Assembly: GCA_964304625.1 (NCBI GenBank)
Contig: OZ199838.1
Span: 13,702,001 to 13,766,000 of the forward strand
From: Kudoa neothunni
Taxonomy: Eukaryota > Cnidaria
Length of the DNA: 64,000 nt
Direction of reading: 5' to 3'
Part shown: positions 23,570 through 36,329 of the stretch, in pieces
How the letters are laid out: the number at the start of each line of letters is the position of its first letter
How positions within the stretch are numbered: position 1 is the first letter of the stretch
The notes under the pieces: generated by a model
Database searches by the model: none
Told to the model about the DNA's origin: nothing
What the model saw: the letters and a program-made list of their open reading frames with translations, nothing else
Position numbers and translations under genes: made by a program

Positions 23570-25226
23570 TATATACTCGTGTATAAGTAGCACTTTTTTC
23601 AAAAAACGCGTGTGACTTATACACGAGGCATCGATGTTAAAATTAGGTTGGTAGATACTAAAATATATAAATCATCCGTAATACGTTTATGTTCTACTTT
23701 TTATCATTATATTGAAAAAAATATTGTTCTCATTAAAATGACGGAATTGTTTTGTTGATATTTAATATATATTTCACTTATGTTAGGATAATGAGTTCCA
23801 TTAAAAAAGATATTGCTATGACGCCAAATTAAAATTAAAAGTTGCAAAATATTCTATCGAATGTGACAACAATCGACTTGCGGCCAATAAAAATAGAGTT
23901 AACGAAAAGAAAGTATGCGATTGGAGAAAATCTTTTCTGCAGTTGGAAGAAATGCCAGTTTCAAAAAAAAGCCAATAGGGAAAGAAGTCAAAATTTATGC
24001 GCGAAGAGGAAAAGTTAAACAGGTAAATAAATGAAATGAGACAAAGCGGATACGTAATGACGCGCAAAGCGATTCGATTAAAATCCAAAGCTATTACAAA
24101 GGACTCAAACTTTAAGGCATCTGCTGGATGGTGCACGCGTCTTATGAACAGGCATGGTTTGGCCCTTAGTCAAAGGACCAAAATACGCCAAAAACCTCCG
24201 TCCGATTTAGAAGACAAGATTATCAACTTTCATAAATATGTTATAGATACAAGGAACAAGAGAAATTAGGATATTAGTCGAATTCAATTGGAAACTTGGA
24301 CGAAACACCTATGTTTTTTGGTGCTCATGGTAGCCGGAAAGTTGATAATACGGGAACCAAAACCGTGATGGTTAGAACAACTTGTCACGAAACAAAAATT
24401 TTCCTGTCGTTTTAGCCTGTGTGGTGGATTGAACTAAATTGCCTCCAATGATAATTTTTAAACGGAAAACGTTTCCAATAGAAAAATTACTTTTTGGAGT
24501 CGTTGTTAATGTTCACGAGAAAGTATGGTCTCGTCGCCCAGGTGGTAATTTGGATATGAATATAAGTCTGTTAGTTTGGGAGGTGTTCCGAGCTCATCTC
24601 GTTGATGATATCTAAAACGACTATAAACCAGATACTCCTGTTATTCCTTGGGACTTAACCTCAATCTTACAACCTTTAGATGTTTCTTTAAATTTTCCAT
24701 TCCAAAGTAATGTATGCGATAAATGGATCAAACAGATGTCAGACGGATTGGCGGAAAAGACAGCATTAGGAAAATTTAAGTGGCCTGCATACGCATTGGT
24801 AACTAAATGGGTAAAAGATTCTTGGCTCTCCATAGACACGAGAATACAAAAATCGTTCAAAAAATGCGGCATTTTTAATGCGATGGATGGAACTGAAAAC
24901 GATATACTCCGGGAAGACGACGAAATACACAGTAATATGGAAGAAGAGATGGACGAGATTTACGACGATACTTTGACATCAGAACAAAGTGTACGCCTCT
25001 TCGATGAGGATGAGTTTTCGTCAGCTAAGTATGATGATGACGACAATGAATATTAATGGTCTGTTAATTTTTTTGAAAGAATCATTTTATTTGTTGTACA
25101 ATGAATATATTCCTTTTTTGTCTTAAAGTAATCAGATATTATTTAAAATATACTTTGTAAATTGCTAAAAGTTTAAGCATTAATAAATTTCTGGTTTATG
25201 ATTGCGACTTATACTCGGATATATAT
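23570..25226 (+). mobile_element. second Tigger/pogo-type DNA transposon
   Basis: Left end TATACTCGTGTATAAGTAGC and right end, in reverse, TATATCCGAGTATAAGTCGC are inverted repeats in a TA-rich target. The left end also contains a hairpin, since ACTTATACACGAG follows 40 nt inside. Interior codes for a pogo-type transposase. Confidence 0.7.
23791..25056 (+). pseudogene. pogo/Tigger transposase relic
   Basis: After a basic N-terminal part (NRVNEKKVCDWRKSFLQL), the CENP-B-type HTH region includes WCTRLMNRHGLALSQRTKI at 24126-24182. The DDE domain follows in shifting frames: LDETPMFFG, a DGTKLPP-like stretch, and VIPWDLTSILQPLDVSLN, the hallmark block near the last catalytic acid. A 106-residue open tail (24736-25056) is acidic, as usual. 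Multiple stops and frame changes make it inactive. Confidence 0.75.
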
Positions 25227-25257
25227 GGTAAATTTTGCCGTACCAAAAAATAGTCTC

Positions 25258-26470
25258 TGACTATGAAAAATGAACGGTAGCGGAAATAAAAAGAATTAAT
25301 GATATGCTTTTGTTTGATGACCACTTTTAAAGTAAGGATGATTCAATAAATACATATCAATATTGGAAGTGTCACAAAAGATTAAGGTCCAATGCTGTAA
25401 AATTCGAAATAATGAAAAAATTGGTTCTCATAACCACAATATATCCAATGAAAAAAGAATTTGATATTTTTTTCAAGACCAACAACGAAAATTGGATGAG
25501 AGTACATCATAATGCATCACTAAGGTATATAGTAACGCTTCTAACAGTCAAAATATCAACGACTTGCCTGCAGTGAAAACACCACACATATACAAAAATA
25601 TCCAAAACATATGGAACAAGAAGAAAATTCAAACAAATCCAGAATAAAACCTTTATAGTATAGTTCCTTAACAACATTACGGACGACTATTTCTGTATTA
25701 TAATTCTGGATCTACTGATGAAGCTAGAACAATTATATTTGAAACAAAGAATAATTTTTCTTATTTGAAAAATTCTAATTTCTAGATGGCTCATAATATT
25801 TTTAAGTTGCACCAAGAGAGTTTTGCCAACTTTACACCATTCATAGCAAATTTTAAAAGATTTTCCCCTCATATGTTTTGTTGCCCAATAAATACGAAAA
25901 AACATGCGATAAAATTCTTGAGATTATCAATAATCAAAATTTAATGGAATTCCTGAAAAGATACTGGTTGAATTTACGTTTGGTTCTCTTAATGCCTTTA
26001 AAAACGCATCAAAATCAAATATATATACTTCATCTGGTTCCATTTTGGGAAATACATGTATAGAAAAATACAAATCTCGGGTTCTCAAAAGAATACAAAG
26101 ATAACATTTATTCTATACATTGTATAAAATGCTTTATATCTTTGGCATTCGTTCCACTAAATTAAGTTTAAGATGAATTTGAGAAATTGAAAAAAAAAAT
26201 CCAACTATAAAAACAATAATTTAACTCCTTTTGTGAGTTATTTCGAAATAAAATTCATTATTAACACAAAATATGCTATAGAATGTTGGAATGCGTATAC
26301 AAGAACACTTAGAGATTCAGCATACATCCAATTCATCTGAAATTTTCAGCCACATTCTAGTCTTGTTACATTCATAGAGAAATTCAAAGAGCATCAAAAT
26401 TCCATCGAGTAATATATAATGTATCAAATGTGTAATCCTACTTCCCGATCCTCTCATAAGAGGAATTAAT
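25258..26470 (+). pseudogene. MULE-type transposase relic with FLYWCH-like N-terminus
   Basis: A zinc-finger-like segment (YQYWKCHKRLR then SHNHN near 25355-25440) precedes FLYYNSGSTDEARTIIFETK and MAHNIFKLHQESFANF, which match the MULE domain around the DGTFK motif. Further on, FIINTKYAIECWNAYTRTL matches the block usually followed by NNxxExWH. Stops break every frame. Terminal repeats were not found. MULE assignment is by pattern only. Confidence 0.55.
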
Positions 26471-26998
26471 TGAAATTAGAAAATTTTAGAAGTATCTGCC
26501 AAAAATACAATCAATACTATGGCACCTATTACTCGGAAACAATCTCAAAATCATATAATTGGAAGTTATCTTAAGATCGAAATTTCCGAATTCATTATTA
26601 AATATATTGTTTGTTTAGTGATTGCGCCCTTTTTAGTGATTTTTTGGTTTTCATTTAGCTACCTTTTGTTACTTAAAAAAATAATTATGGCCACAGTCAT
26701 TCTTACGCCTCATTTTAAAACATCGAACCTCTCAATGGCGGGTTTATGGATTTATCGTAAGGGTCCTACAGAAGTATTCGACTTCTACCAAATCTTATCC
26801 ATTGTATCAACAAAGCAAGTGCAACAAATACTTCAAATTGATTAAATAATTAAAAATCGCAAGGCTTGGCGTAGAAAAAACACCTCAAATCAACTAATGA
26901 TACAAATAAAAATACATCTTAATTTTTCTAACGGTCGGACAATCCAACTAAATGAACATGCTTTTGAGATGGGACGTATCCTAGCAGGAAATCCATCC
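26471..26998. other. importin-alpha 3' flank
   Basis: A 108-codon plus-strand frame at 26519-26845 has a hydrophobic stretch but no family I recognise; probably chance. Confidence 0.35.
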
Positions 26999-29900
26999 TC
27001 AAAAATCAAACGAACTGTTGTCTGCACCATCTCTATAAGTATCCTCGCCAAAATCAGCAAGTTGTGACGAATTACTCTAGAAAAATATAACAACAGGCCA
27101 TCAATTAAAAATAACACAATCTACAATTCATACCACAACATATTGATCTAATATAAAAGAGGCGGTTTCTGAGATTTTCTTATTTGAATGCTGTTGGAGC
27201 ACATCAAGCGCATCAAGGCCTAATATTGATATATATATATATATAATTATGTTTTCTATGTTGAACCAAAACAATCATGGAACAAAATAAAAATACCTCC
27301 ATTCAGTTCAATTTCGTTGGTAATATAACCCCAAGGAATGCCCGAATTCTACATAAAATAGGGTAGAAAACAAATCACGTTAGCACATCGCAACTAATCA
27401 ATAATTGACAACATACATCGTAAGCGAATAAAAAAATCTCCATGCAAAGAAATGTCATCTAGCGATAATAAGAATAGGTAAATAACAAAGAAGTAATGGC
27501 AAACCTCGGGGTCATTGGATTCACCTAACATTGCACAGACGTGGCTGATTAACGATAATTTCATCAAAAACTGGATCTAATTATACATATTTGTTTAATT
27601 GTAAACGAAAATATTTGCATTGTCACCTGTTGTGGTTTCCCAGTGTATAAAATGTTACTGAGTACCCATAGAGCTTCTCTAGCGACAGGCTTTGTACCCT
27701 ATAGGCAAAAAACGACCATTTGATTATTCAGCTCAATTGGGACATGAAAAAAATCCAAAATACCTTAACAAATCTATCCATGACCTGATTAATGAGATCT
27801 CCTTCAAATATCAACTATAATAACCCCATCATATTAGTCGCGGAATTAAATATAAATACCGCCATTTGTGCATTGTTTCCAGCAGCAATGTTAGATATAA
27901 ACCATAAACATTCCTAAAAACGGTTGCTAAAAACACCACACGTATTATAGAAGATACTTTTTGAATGACTGCATTTCCACTACGAATATGATTGGATATA
28001 ATTGGCATCAAGCCCATGTTGATAACAAATTGTGTAATATCGTCGTCGTTGGTTACGAGATTCCCAAAAGTACGCAGCGTTGGATGCTACATAATCAAAA
28101 TAAGCATATTTTATTGTTTTCAAACAAAAGTAATACAACAAAATTTATGAAAACTATCCTAACGCAAATAATAAAATTAAACATTAATTCATACAAGTTC
28201 TACTATCAAAATAATCTAGTTTATTCATTCAAGTTTATTTACAGTTAAACATTCACCTAACTGGGATGTGTAATATTTAATGTATCCATAGTTATGTTTT
28301 ATTTTTAAAATAAGTTGCTGATTTTTAAGTTTTTCGCGAAGAATAGCAATCAGTTTAAATTAAAATAATTTTTTTATTCCAATAAATCAAACAATCAATA
28401 GAAAATTAGATTTTCTCCCTGACGTGAGAATTGATTAATTAATAACGTATACCGGGAGCTTTCGATCATTTTTTCAAATTTCCCCAATCCCCTTAAATTG
28501 GGAGCCAAATTCATATTTGCATTAGAGTTTCATACTGGTTTAGCTATGGCAGAAGTTATAACCACGGTAATTTCTAATTCTAAAATGCATGTACGCTTGT
28601 ATAATGATAAATTTTAATCCCATCAAATTTTATTCACAAGCTGTCTACCGATTTATTTTTTTTTTAATTTTCTAAATTCAATTATTTCTGGCCCATTTCT
28701 TCACTCTTAGAGACCAGAGACAATTAAAAGTAGTCAAAACTAGTGACACCTAAATATTTTTTACTATGCAAATAGTCACTATTAGTATTATTATTCGACT
28801 ACATCACTATAAATTAACGAGCCATAAAAGGATGAGATTTATCATAATTTGCGATAAATAGAAAAAATTACACAAGAATGATCGACAAACCGCGAATAAA
28901 TTTTATTAAACTCATGAACTTATAATTCAATTATGTAGTTTTTTCCTTCCCGATTGCAGTCACTCTAAACCCCCTTAGTCTTCATATTGTTTTAAGCATT
29001 TTAGGAAGTGTAAAATCCACATAAAAATGTAGGAACAGACACTGAAACTAAAACCTTAGTATTCCGGTATATTTAGTTGATTTCATATGGTCTAATAAAT
29101 TAATCCATTGCGATCTAATTGGAGCGCAATTCTTTTAAAATACAAGTTACAATCCTCAACGTTTAGCTGTCAGATTCAGCACACGTTTTCTGATAATCAA
29201 CTTAATTTCTAACGAAGATTATTTTTTAAACAATCTATAGTATCAAATCTTTTAATTTACGTGTGATACTATATATACATAGAACAATATCATCCAATCA
29301 AAAATGTGCAAATTGTGAAATTTACACATAATTAGTTTAACATTCAGAGAATTGTTTTTCAAGACGTTGGAGAGTTTCAAATCTTTGTCGGTGATTACAG
29401 AAAGTATCTTCTCCTTTACCGACGGGAGAATAGATATTAAATCATCAATATTCTAGTTTAAAATAACTTTTTTTATTATAAATAATACATGCACTACTTA
29501 TACGAATCGTTCTGTGGAAAATCGTTAACGGTTAGGTATTGGGGAACACTGAAGAAAGTTTAAAATATGAATTCTGAGTTTTTATCGTGAATCCAATAAT
29601 AAATAGGTTGCATCTACCCAAAGTAATTCTGGAAAAAACTTTGTTCATCGAAAAATCTTTAAATATTATTTCACAAAGCTGATTCGTATCCCCCGTAAGA
29701 ATTCTAACCTCACAATTATGATCCGGAGTTAAAATTTTATATAAATAGATTATTTCATTACGTTAGGAAGATATTTTTCTCGTATAACGAATGGGATCGA
29801 GTGTAATTATTTCACCAGTTTCTTATTTTATTTTAGACTGAAGCATTTTTTCATTAGCAAACAGAAATTAATTTTGATATTAATTTATTATTGCCGTCTA

Positions 29901-32783
29901 ATTTACATTGTGTCGGTACATTTGAAGAAAACATGATTTCTTCTGTGGGTATGTGTTAGGTGTGAAAACTATACGTCAAATGTTTTTCCATTGGAACAGA
30001 CTCCTACCTTAATATGAGCCTGACAGGTGCCTCACAAAGTTTATCTTCTCTTATACGTCTTAATCTATTACAATAATGGTCGTCAAATAATAAATGCGCT
30101 TAACGTAACAATATTTCAATTTCCATTCAATTTTTTGGAAGAGACCTCGTTTGACATAAATAATTTTTTAATCTCTATCTATTAGGTTACATCATGATTT
30201 ATTTTCGTATGACTTTAAGGACTCTTCTAGCTGATGCACCGATAAAAATCTACTCTCTACTTAAAACACACTCTCAGCGCCGCCTTCTATTATTTCTTAC
30301 TCGCACGTATTATAATATCATAAAAAATTCACATAAATACGGCAAAAGTATTAATTATTTATAATAATTAATGTTAAATATAAAAATAATTCCTATTTAT
30401 AAGTATTACAAGTTTTGAAGTTCATTTTCATAACGCGTTTACACCCTTTTTTCAAAGTTATCCATTTTAAAATACCCTAAAAGATCAGGTGAATATCAAT
30501 AATCTAAAAATTTAGAAACTAAATATCTTTTAACGAAAAAAATCTATATACACATATACATATATGGGTTGTGTACTTATAATAGATTTGATTCAGATCG
30601 ATTTGAGGATGGATCATCGAATTAGGACTCTAAACAGCCTGGATGCACTCAGTTGTAATCAAACAACATCAAAAATTATTTCAATGGTCGTTTTAGATAT
30701 ATAAATAAACTGTTATTTTAGATTTTTAGGTCACCAATTTTTGTTAGGCGCATCATAAAGACTGATCTTTATCGTAAAATCTATATATTACACTTTAGCA
30801 TGGAAATTTAAAATTTAATAGATAAAAATATATTTATTAAGTAGTAACGTGAATTATAAATCTACGCACTTTCAGAATTAGGAGAAATTTGTTTTCGTGG
30901 CACTAGACAGCCTCCACATGAGATTATACGCTAAAGCGGTAATAGTCACTGTCTCTAACTAAACGTAACGAATGAATGAACGAATAACAATTGTTAAAAT
31001 AATAATAAATTTTCTTATAATATTCATAATTATACTATAAAGTAATTCGTCGACAACGAGAGAGTACAAACAAAAATATATTAATCACCTTGAGTATTAA
31101 TTCCAAACCAATAATTAAATATTTTCGAGATTTACAAGATGAGAATACCCATAATTTGACTTTGGTGCACAATTTTTTTAAGTTTTGTATACACTTTTTT
31201 AAGATTTAGTAAAAATTCTTTTGTATTAATAGATACATTTTCTCAGATTTTAATTAAAAACTTAACTGGCATATATAAAATTACTTAAATCAAACCCATT
31301 GTAACACTAATATTTTTTGTTGCAAAGTTAACAAAAAGACATACCAACACATCGATACTACACGGCTGAGTGATTAATCTTTTACAGATATCAAGTATAC
31401 CAGATCCTACAACTAGGTTTATGTTCTCCATGCTTGTATCGTTGATATTGGCAATAGCCCATAACACATTGGAAAGAGTCTAAACAGTTATCACATAAAT
31501 ATCAAAGAAATTGAGTGTACCTTTTCATCCATTGATTTTATGAGATAGTTGGCGATTGGAAGAATCTTATAATATGTATATAAAATCATTCGGTCAGCCG
31601 ATAAAATTCAATTACAAGTGATAAAACCTGAGGACTCACGCTATATTTGATGACACTTTTTGTGGTAAAATTAAGCAAAAAATATGATACATTTTTAGCG
31701 ATGTGTATCTAACAGTTTAAACATATCAGGAGAGTTGACGAATTTTAAACAAAGCAAGATGATATGCGATTAAATATACAGGAGGGTTGGTTGAGATTAT
31801 CTGATGACATACGTCCAAAATATTGTTGCTCACAACAATACCAATTGCATTGGGATTATCCACTAGAGTAAAAAATTTTGCGATGAATCAATGAGATAAG
31901 TGTAACAGTGATTGATGTTACGTATTATGTTGGCAATTGTGAGCAACGTTGTTTCACAAAGACGAGCATTCGTTGGATTCAGATAGTTGAATAATACTTT
32001 AATAGTAGCATCATTGGTGAGAAGAATTCGTACGCTTTTGTATTTGATCGTTAGGTTAGCCAATACACACGCTGCGTCAAATTGAATATCCTCACTTGAA
32101 TTCACATATTATTTTAATTAGAGTTTGTCAAATTAGAGCTTACTTATGTGAGTTGTTCAACAAATTAAGCATAAGAGCAATAAATGCGGATCTAAGATAA
32201 ATATTGCAGTTGCATTCCACACAAATTCAGACGATACGTAGCAACGATATGTTCACAACCAGGCACATCCGAATAGATAGCACTTCTAAATATCGAAATA
32301 ATTATTCTAATCAATTCCAATCAAACCCATTCGAATATACCTCAGTATTAGAATACCCTTGGCACGATCCTCATTGTTCCCACTTTCACATAACTATGGT
32401 AATTGAATAAACAGATCAATAGAGAAGATACAATTATACTTTAACGGCACTGTCAAGAGTATTGGTCTAAAATGGCATTAGCTCAAAAACACATTACAAA
32501 ATCTGCTCAACTAACATCATAGTTGATAGGCGGTTGGCCTGTTGGTTTAGGCTCTAGACGCTTCCGATGTAACAGATCTTCCCTCCTTTCCTAATATAGA
32601 ACGAAACAATTCAATACTATGATCGATAATGCGCCAGTACATTTCGTAATTCGACTAAAACGTTTACGCGATGACTCCTTTCATTCTATTAAGTTTAGTT
32701 GTAATAGTAAAGTTGTATATTCAAACCAGTCAAAATACTTTTCGACTCTTTTCTTTGTAAAGCTGTTGGAAATTTCTACTCAT
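26999..32783 (-). CDS. KPNA: importin-alpha (karyopherin alpha) nuclear import adaptor
   Basis: Twenty-one small exons keep one frame and encode about 497 residues. First exons: 32739-32783, 32641-32685, 32516-32590, 32440-32466 (27 nt), 32341-32393. The importin-beta-binding domain is NERSHRVNVLVELRN joined to ERREDLLHRKR, less basic than usual. ARM repeats follow: EDIQFDAACVLANLT, TTLLTIANII, VSYFLLNFTTK, VLWAIANIND, TLRTFGNLVTNDDD, ECLWFISNIAAGNN, EALWVLSNILYTG, then GLDALDVLQQHSNKK and a tail ending SSFDF. In the major NLS site the tryptophans four residues before the Asn are C, L and Y; in the minor site (ARM7-8) both W and N are kept. Introns are about 40-60 nt except several of up to 150 nt and one of 3.26 kb. 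Confidence 0.93.
28087..31344 (-). other. 3.26-kb intron of importin-alpha
   Basis: Lies between the exon ending in PCSIDVL and the one starting HPTLRTFGN. It is about 60 times longer than neighbouring introns. It contains copy 3 of the palindromic repeat and otherwise AT-rich DNA with no gene I can see. Confidence 0.75.
28650..28760 (-). repeat. palindromic dispersed repeat, copy 3
   Basis: In reverse it reads TCTAAGAGTGAAG then GGGCCAGAAATAATTGAA, matching the loop and right arm of the copies at 22950 and 23353. Confidence 0.45.
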
Positions 32784-32801
32784 CGTTACGATCAAATGAG
32801 G

Positions 32802-32813
32802 CTGCGTGCGCTT
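32802..32813 (-). promoter_or_regulatory. NRF-1-like site upstream of importin-alpha
   Basis: AAGCGCACGCAG (minus strand) is close to the NRF-1 consensus and lies about 20 bp upstream of the importin-alpha ATG. The match is partial. Confidence 0.3.
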
Positions 32814-34635
32814 GATCTGTGCGTTGAACAAAGTGATAACCTTGCCTGCCGATACTTGCGTCAGTAGATAAAATTTTATTGTACTCAACGTGATCGCAAG
32901 AACACAGTCTTAACGTTTTGTTTGTGTAAAGGTGTTTTGTTTTGTCGAACCAAATCTTTTTTGGTCCCGTGTTAGTAATCAACGGTAAAAATTATAATTT
33001 TTTATATTTTTCGCGGTTTCGATGTTAACTTTATCTGGTGAGAAATTTTTGGATGGCAAAAATTCACGAAGATTTGACATCGCGGTACCATCATGGGATT
33101 AGAATCGATAATAACTTTTCCTGTTAGAGGATTAATTTTATGTTTTAGAATATTGAAAAAAATAATATTTTCTCTATAAAAACTCTTATTATGGACAACA
33201 TTTTGGAAAGATTTAAGGAGATATAAATAAATAAAATTATCCGTTTTTATATGTAAGTTATTAATAATGTGGATTTGTTTCTGTATGCATTCTTAAATAT
33301 ATTTGATATCATGACCTTGCATAATATTATTATTGTTGTTGAAAAATTGAATGCAAATGAAACCCCTTGAATAATGTAATGCGCTTGCGTGGAAAATCTG
33401 AGAGTGCGTTAATGCGCAAGGATGCCACTTCATAGGAATTGCAATTTAGGAAATTCGAATGCAATGGATTATAATTGTCTCTTTTTCTCAGTGAGAAGTG
33501 TGTAAATTGTGATCATCATCATTTAGCTCTAAGTCGTTAATTTTGGCATATACGGCAAAAAATTTATTCTTAAAAATCCAACATATCTTATTAAATATTT
33601 GAATTTTTGTTGTATCATCGAGTATGAATATTTTAGTAGTTTCTTGGTGTTAGCAACCTTTATGTTGGACAAAGAATAATTGTTAGTGACTTACGTAACT
33701 ATCGTTTGAAAAGAGTGTCATTTATTTGTTGAAAATTTTGATGGCAATTCATCATTTTTATTAGTTCATTTGCGCGAATTTCATGGCTTCTCCCAGAATT
33801 GGGAATAATTCGCGTTGAAAAATTTCTTCGAAACATCCCAAAAATATATTAACCTTTTCAACACCAGTGTTCACTTAAACATACATGACAGGAATTTGAT
33901 TCTCAAGGACACTCTGTTTCGAAAATTTCATCTATTAATTGTAAGATAATTCAATTACTGGTATCTTTTGGTATTTAAATCAAATTTAATAAAATTATGA
34001 AGTAGTTATGATATTGTGGAATATTGAGAGCATACAGAAATAGGGCTTTATTAGTTAGTTGGGGCTCCAAAAATCACAGTTTTCTCACGGTTGCCTTAAT
34101 CCTTAATCAACACATGTTTTCGATGCACGAAATATCACATTCAACTTTTTGGAAACACTACATTTCGTCCTAATACTCTCGTTACCGCGTATAACATTTT
34201 TTAAAGCGCTAACGTTTCTTAAAATCTCTAGTTAATAAAAATTTAGTTATGTAATGAATGGTTGTGGGTCCGAACTAGTGACCATAGTTTAAAATATGAT
34301 GGTCCTATACTACCCCTGCCACCTGCTGATTGCGTAATTTTGCTTTTGTTACAACCCTCAGAAGTTATAGACATGCATGAAAACTGGTCACTAAAACTAA
34401 AATATCAACGCGACACGGTCAGGGATCAGAGTAACTCCGGATAGTATTAAAGCCGTTACAATGGGGACGCGTGACAAGAGTGTTACTTTCATATTTCGAC
34501 GATGGAATTAAGTGTAAATATCTATTTATTCATTTCATATACAATGCATAAATCAAAAAATAATCTCTGTTAATACTTGTAACCGCAACGATTGATCATA
34601 GCTTACGGTCTACATTTTTTAATGAGGGGGTACAT
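32814..34635. other. intergenic stretch, nothing recognised
   Basis: AT-rich. It holds a GC-richer patch with TTGCGCATTAACGC in reverse near 33405-33420 and a small palindrome near 33795-33810, but no exon series. Confidence 0.35.
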
Positions 34636-36291
34636 ATGTACATATTGGTGATCTTTTTGTTAACGTTGAACCAAGGTAAATCAGGTATAATAAAAGTTAG
34701 CATGTAATAATGTTAGATTATTGTTTAAAATACAAATACACAACTTTTGATCATTTCGCCGATACTAGACTAACGCTAACCAATTTACCGAATAATGTAG
34801 CTGAGGCTACAACAATAAGTGCTGCAGATGGTCATTTGGATAAAAAGAAAATAACCATTGAAGACTGCGATGTAAAGGCGTGGAAGAGTCGCTGTCCTTA
34901 CCACATGATTGGAGTGGTTCATATGGAATCCCATGGAGTTGGTGATACATTTTTGAAGTTTCTTCACCAAGGCAAAACCAACGTATATCGAATACATTCC
35001 CGTATGATTTTATCTTAATCGAATCATTCTTAAATATATATTACTAGAACCTATGCAGAATAATAAAACCATAAAAGATGAAATAGGATTATTCACTATA
35101 AAAATAACAAAGACCGATAATACTTTGGATGAAAACTCACATCTAGACATATTGATGAATGATGATTTTTTAGAATCAACTAGACACGGAAGCATTCTAG
35201 CTGGTAAAATGTCTAATTTCATTTCTATTGAAATTGGAAAAATTAGCGCCAATGATGCGACTTATGAAATCTTGTATGATCCCCCTACTGCCCACATATC
35301 ATTTTAGTGCAGTTTTCCCGTACATTGATCGAACCCATTGACACATGGTGGAGGGATATTTTGAAAATAATTCTGAAATTAAAACATTTGTTAATCAATA
35401 TCCATACAAAAATGACTTAAGCCTTTACGAATTTCAAGATAATGACACGAATTGAGGCAATTTTAATATTTGTGTTGGCACTAAATGTATTAACTTTTGC
35501 AGCGAGTTAACATTTAAATCTAAACTTTCCAATGGACAAATAATACAACGTATCAAAGCTTCTATTGTCGGAAAAGGGAAAACGAACGAAGATATTTTTG
35601 TAGAAGGTTTAAAATTTGTATTTATAATTTAATGACTCTCGATTAAGACGAAAAGGAAACACTAGCTAAATATGTGGGCTTCCCCTTTAAATTTTCAAAT
35701 GAAGAGAGTATAATAAAATGGACGATGAACGACATTAATTGTCGTGATTTCAACGTTGAACCTTATGAGTATACCGCAGCGCCAATATATCGTAAACAAT
35801 ATGGCAACGAATGTCGCATAGAAGTTGTGGTCCCAGGGTATTTTTTAATTGAGCGTTCGATTGGCTGGTCCAAGAAATGTACATATATTTTTTTCAATAA
35901 GTAAATTTTCGAGTTGTTTTAATTTAATGGCTAGCTTGTAACGATAAAACGATTTCATTACGGGGGTGATCGAGGGGGCTGCGGTGATTCACATTTTTCA
36001 CCACGATGTGCATTTTGTTTCCAGAGATTCACAATCAAAAGAGGCTGTTCAGATGGGGGAAGAGACTATGTGTCAGGTTATGCTATCCACTCATTCTATT
36101 CTAGCTGGAATTTTGTTCCCGCCAAATGTGATAACTATGGGTCGTTGTGTTACAATCGTTGTGAGGGTAGTTTTGATGTGGTTGGACTCAATCCAGACAC
36201 CAACTATTTCATCAAAGTTGTGTCGTTTGGTTATTACTCTGATTTTGGTTCGGAGAAAACAAAATCATTAAAAAGTATAACCAATATATGA
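34636..36291 (+). pseudogene. secreted or receptor-like protein with Ig-like and Fn3-like domains, probably decayed
   Basis: Exon 1 (34636-34675) encodes a signal peptide, MYILVIFLLTLNQ. Exon 2 (34717-35001) and exon 3 (35048 onwards) continue in frame; ISIEIGKISANDATYEI resembles the end of an Ig-like domain. Later exons (about 35500-35612, 35653-35841, then a joint near 35935-36024) add ICVGTKCINFC and cysteine-bearing segments and end with FDVVGLNPDTNYFIKVVSFG, a typical last strand pair of fibronectin III. Two TGA codons interrupt the apparent frame near 35339 and 35449, and no exon joint I can draw removes both. TGA is a normal stop in other genes here, so this looks like a dying gene or sequence errors. 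Family is not certain. Confidence 0.5.
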
Positions 36292-36329
36292 TTAAAAATA
36301 AATAAATTTGTTAGATGATTTCATTTGCA

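Noticed and set aside
32619-32867. 82-codon plus-strand ORF starting MIDNAPVHFVIR, resembling a transposase DNAPxH motif
   Set aside because: It lies antisense to the first importin-alpha exons, which explain the sequence better; no further transposase motif follows.
35339-35451. TGA read as Trp or selenocysteine in the receptor-like gene
   Set aside because: VPS4 and importin-alpha end in TGA at the expected positions, and no SECIS-like structure is evident; decay or errors are simpler.
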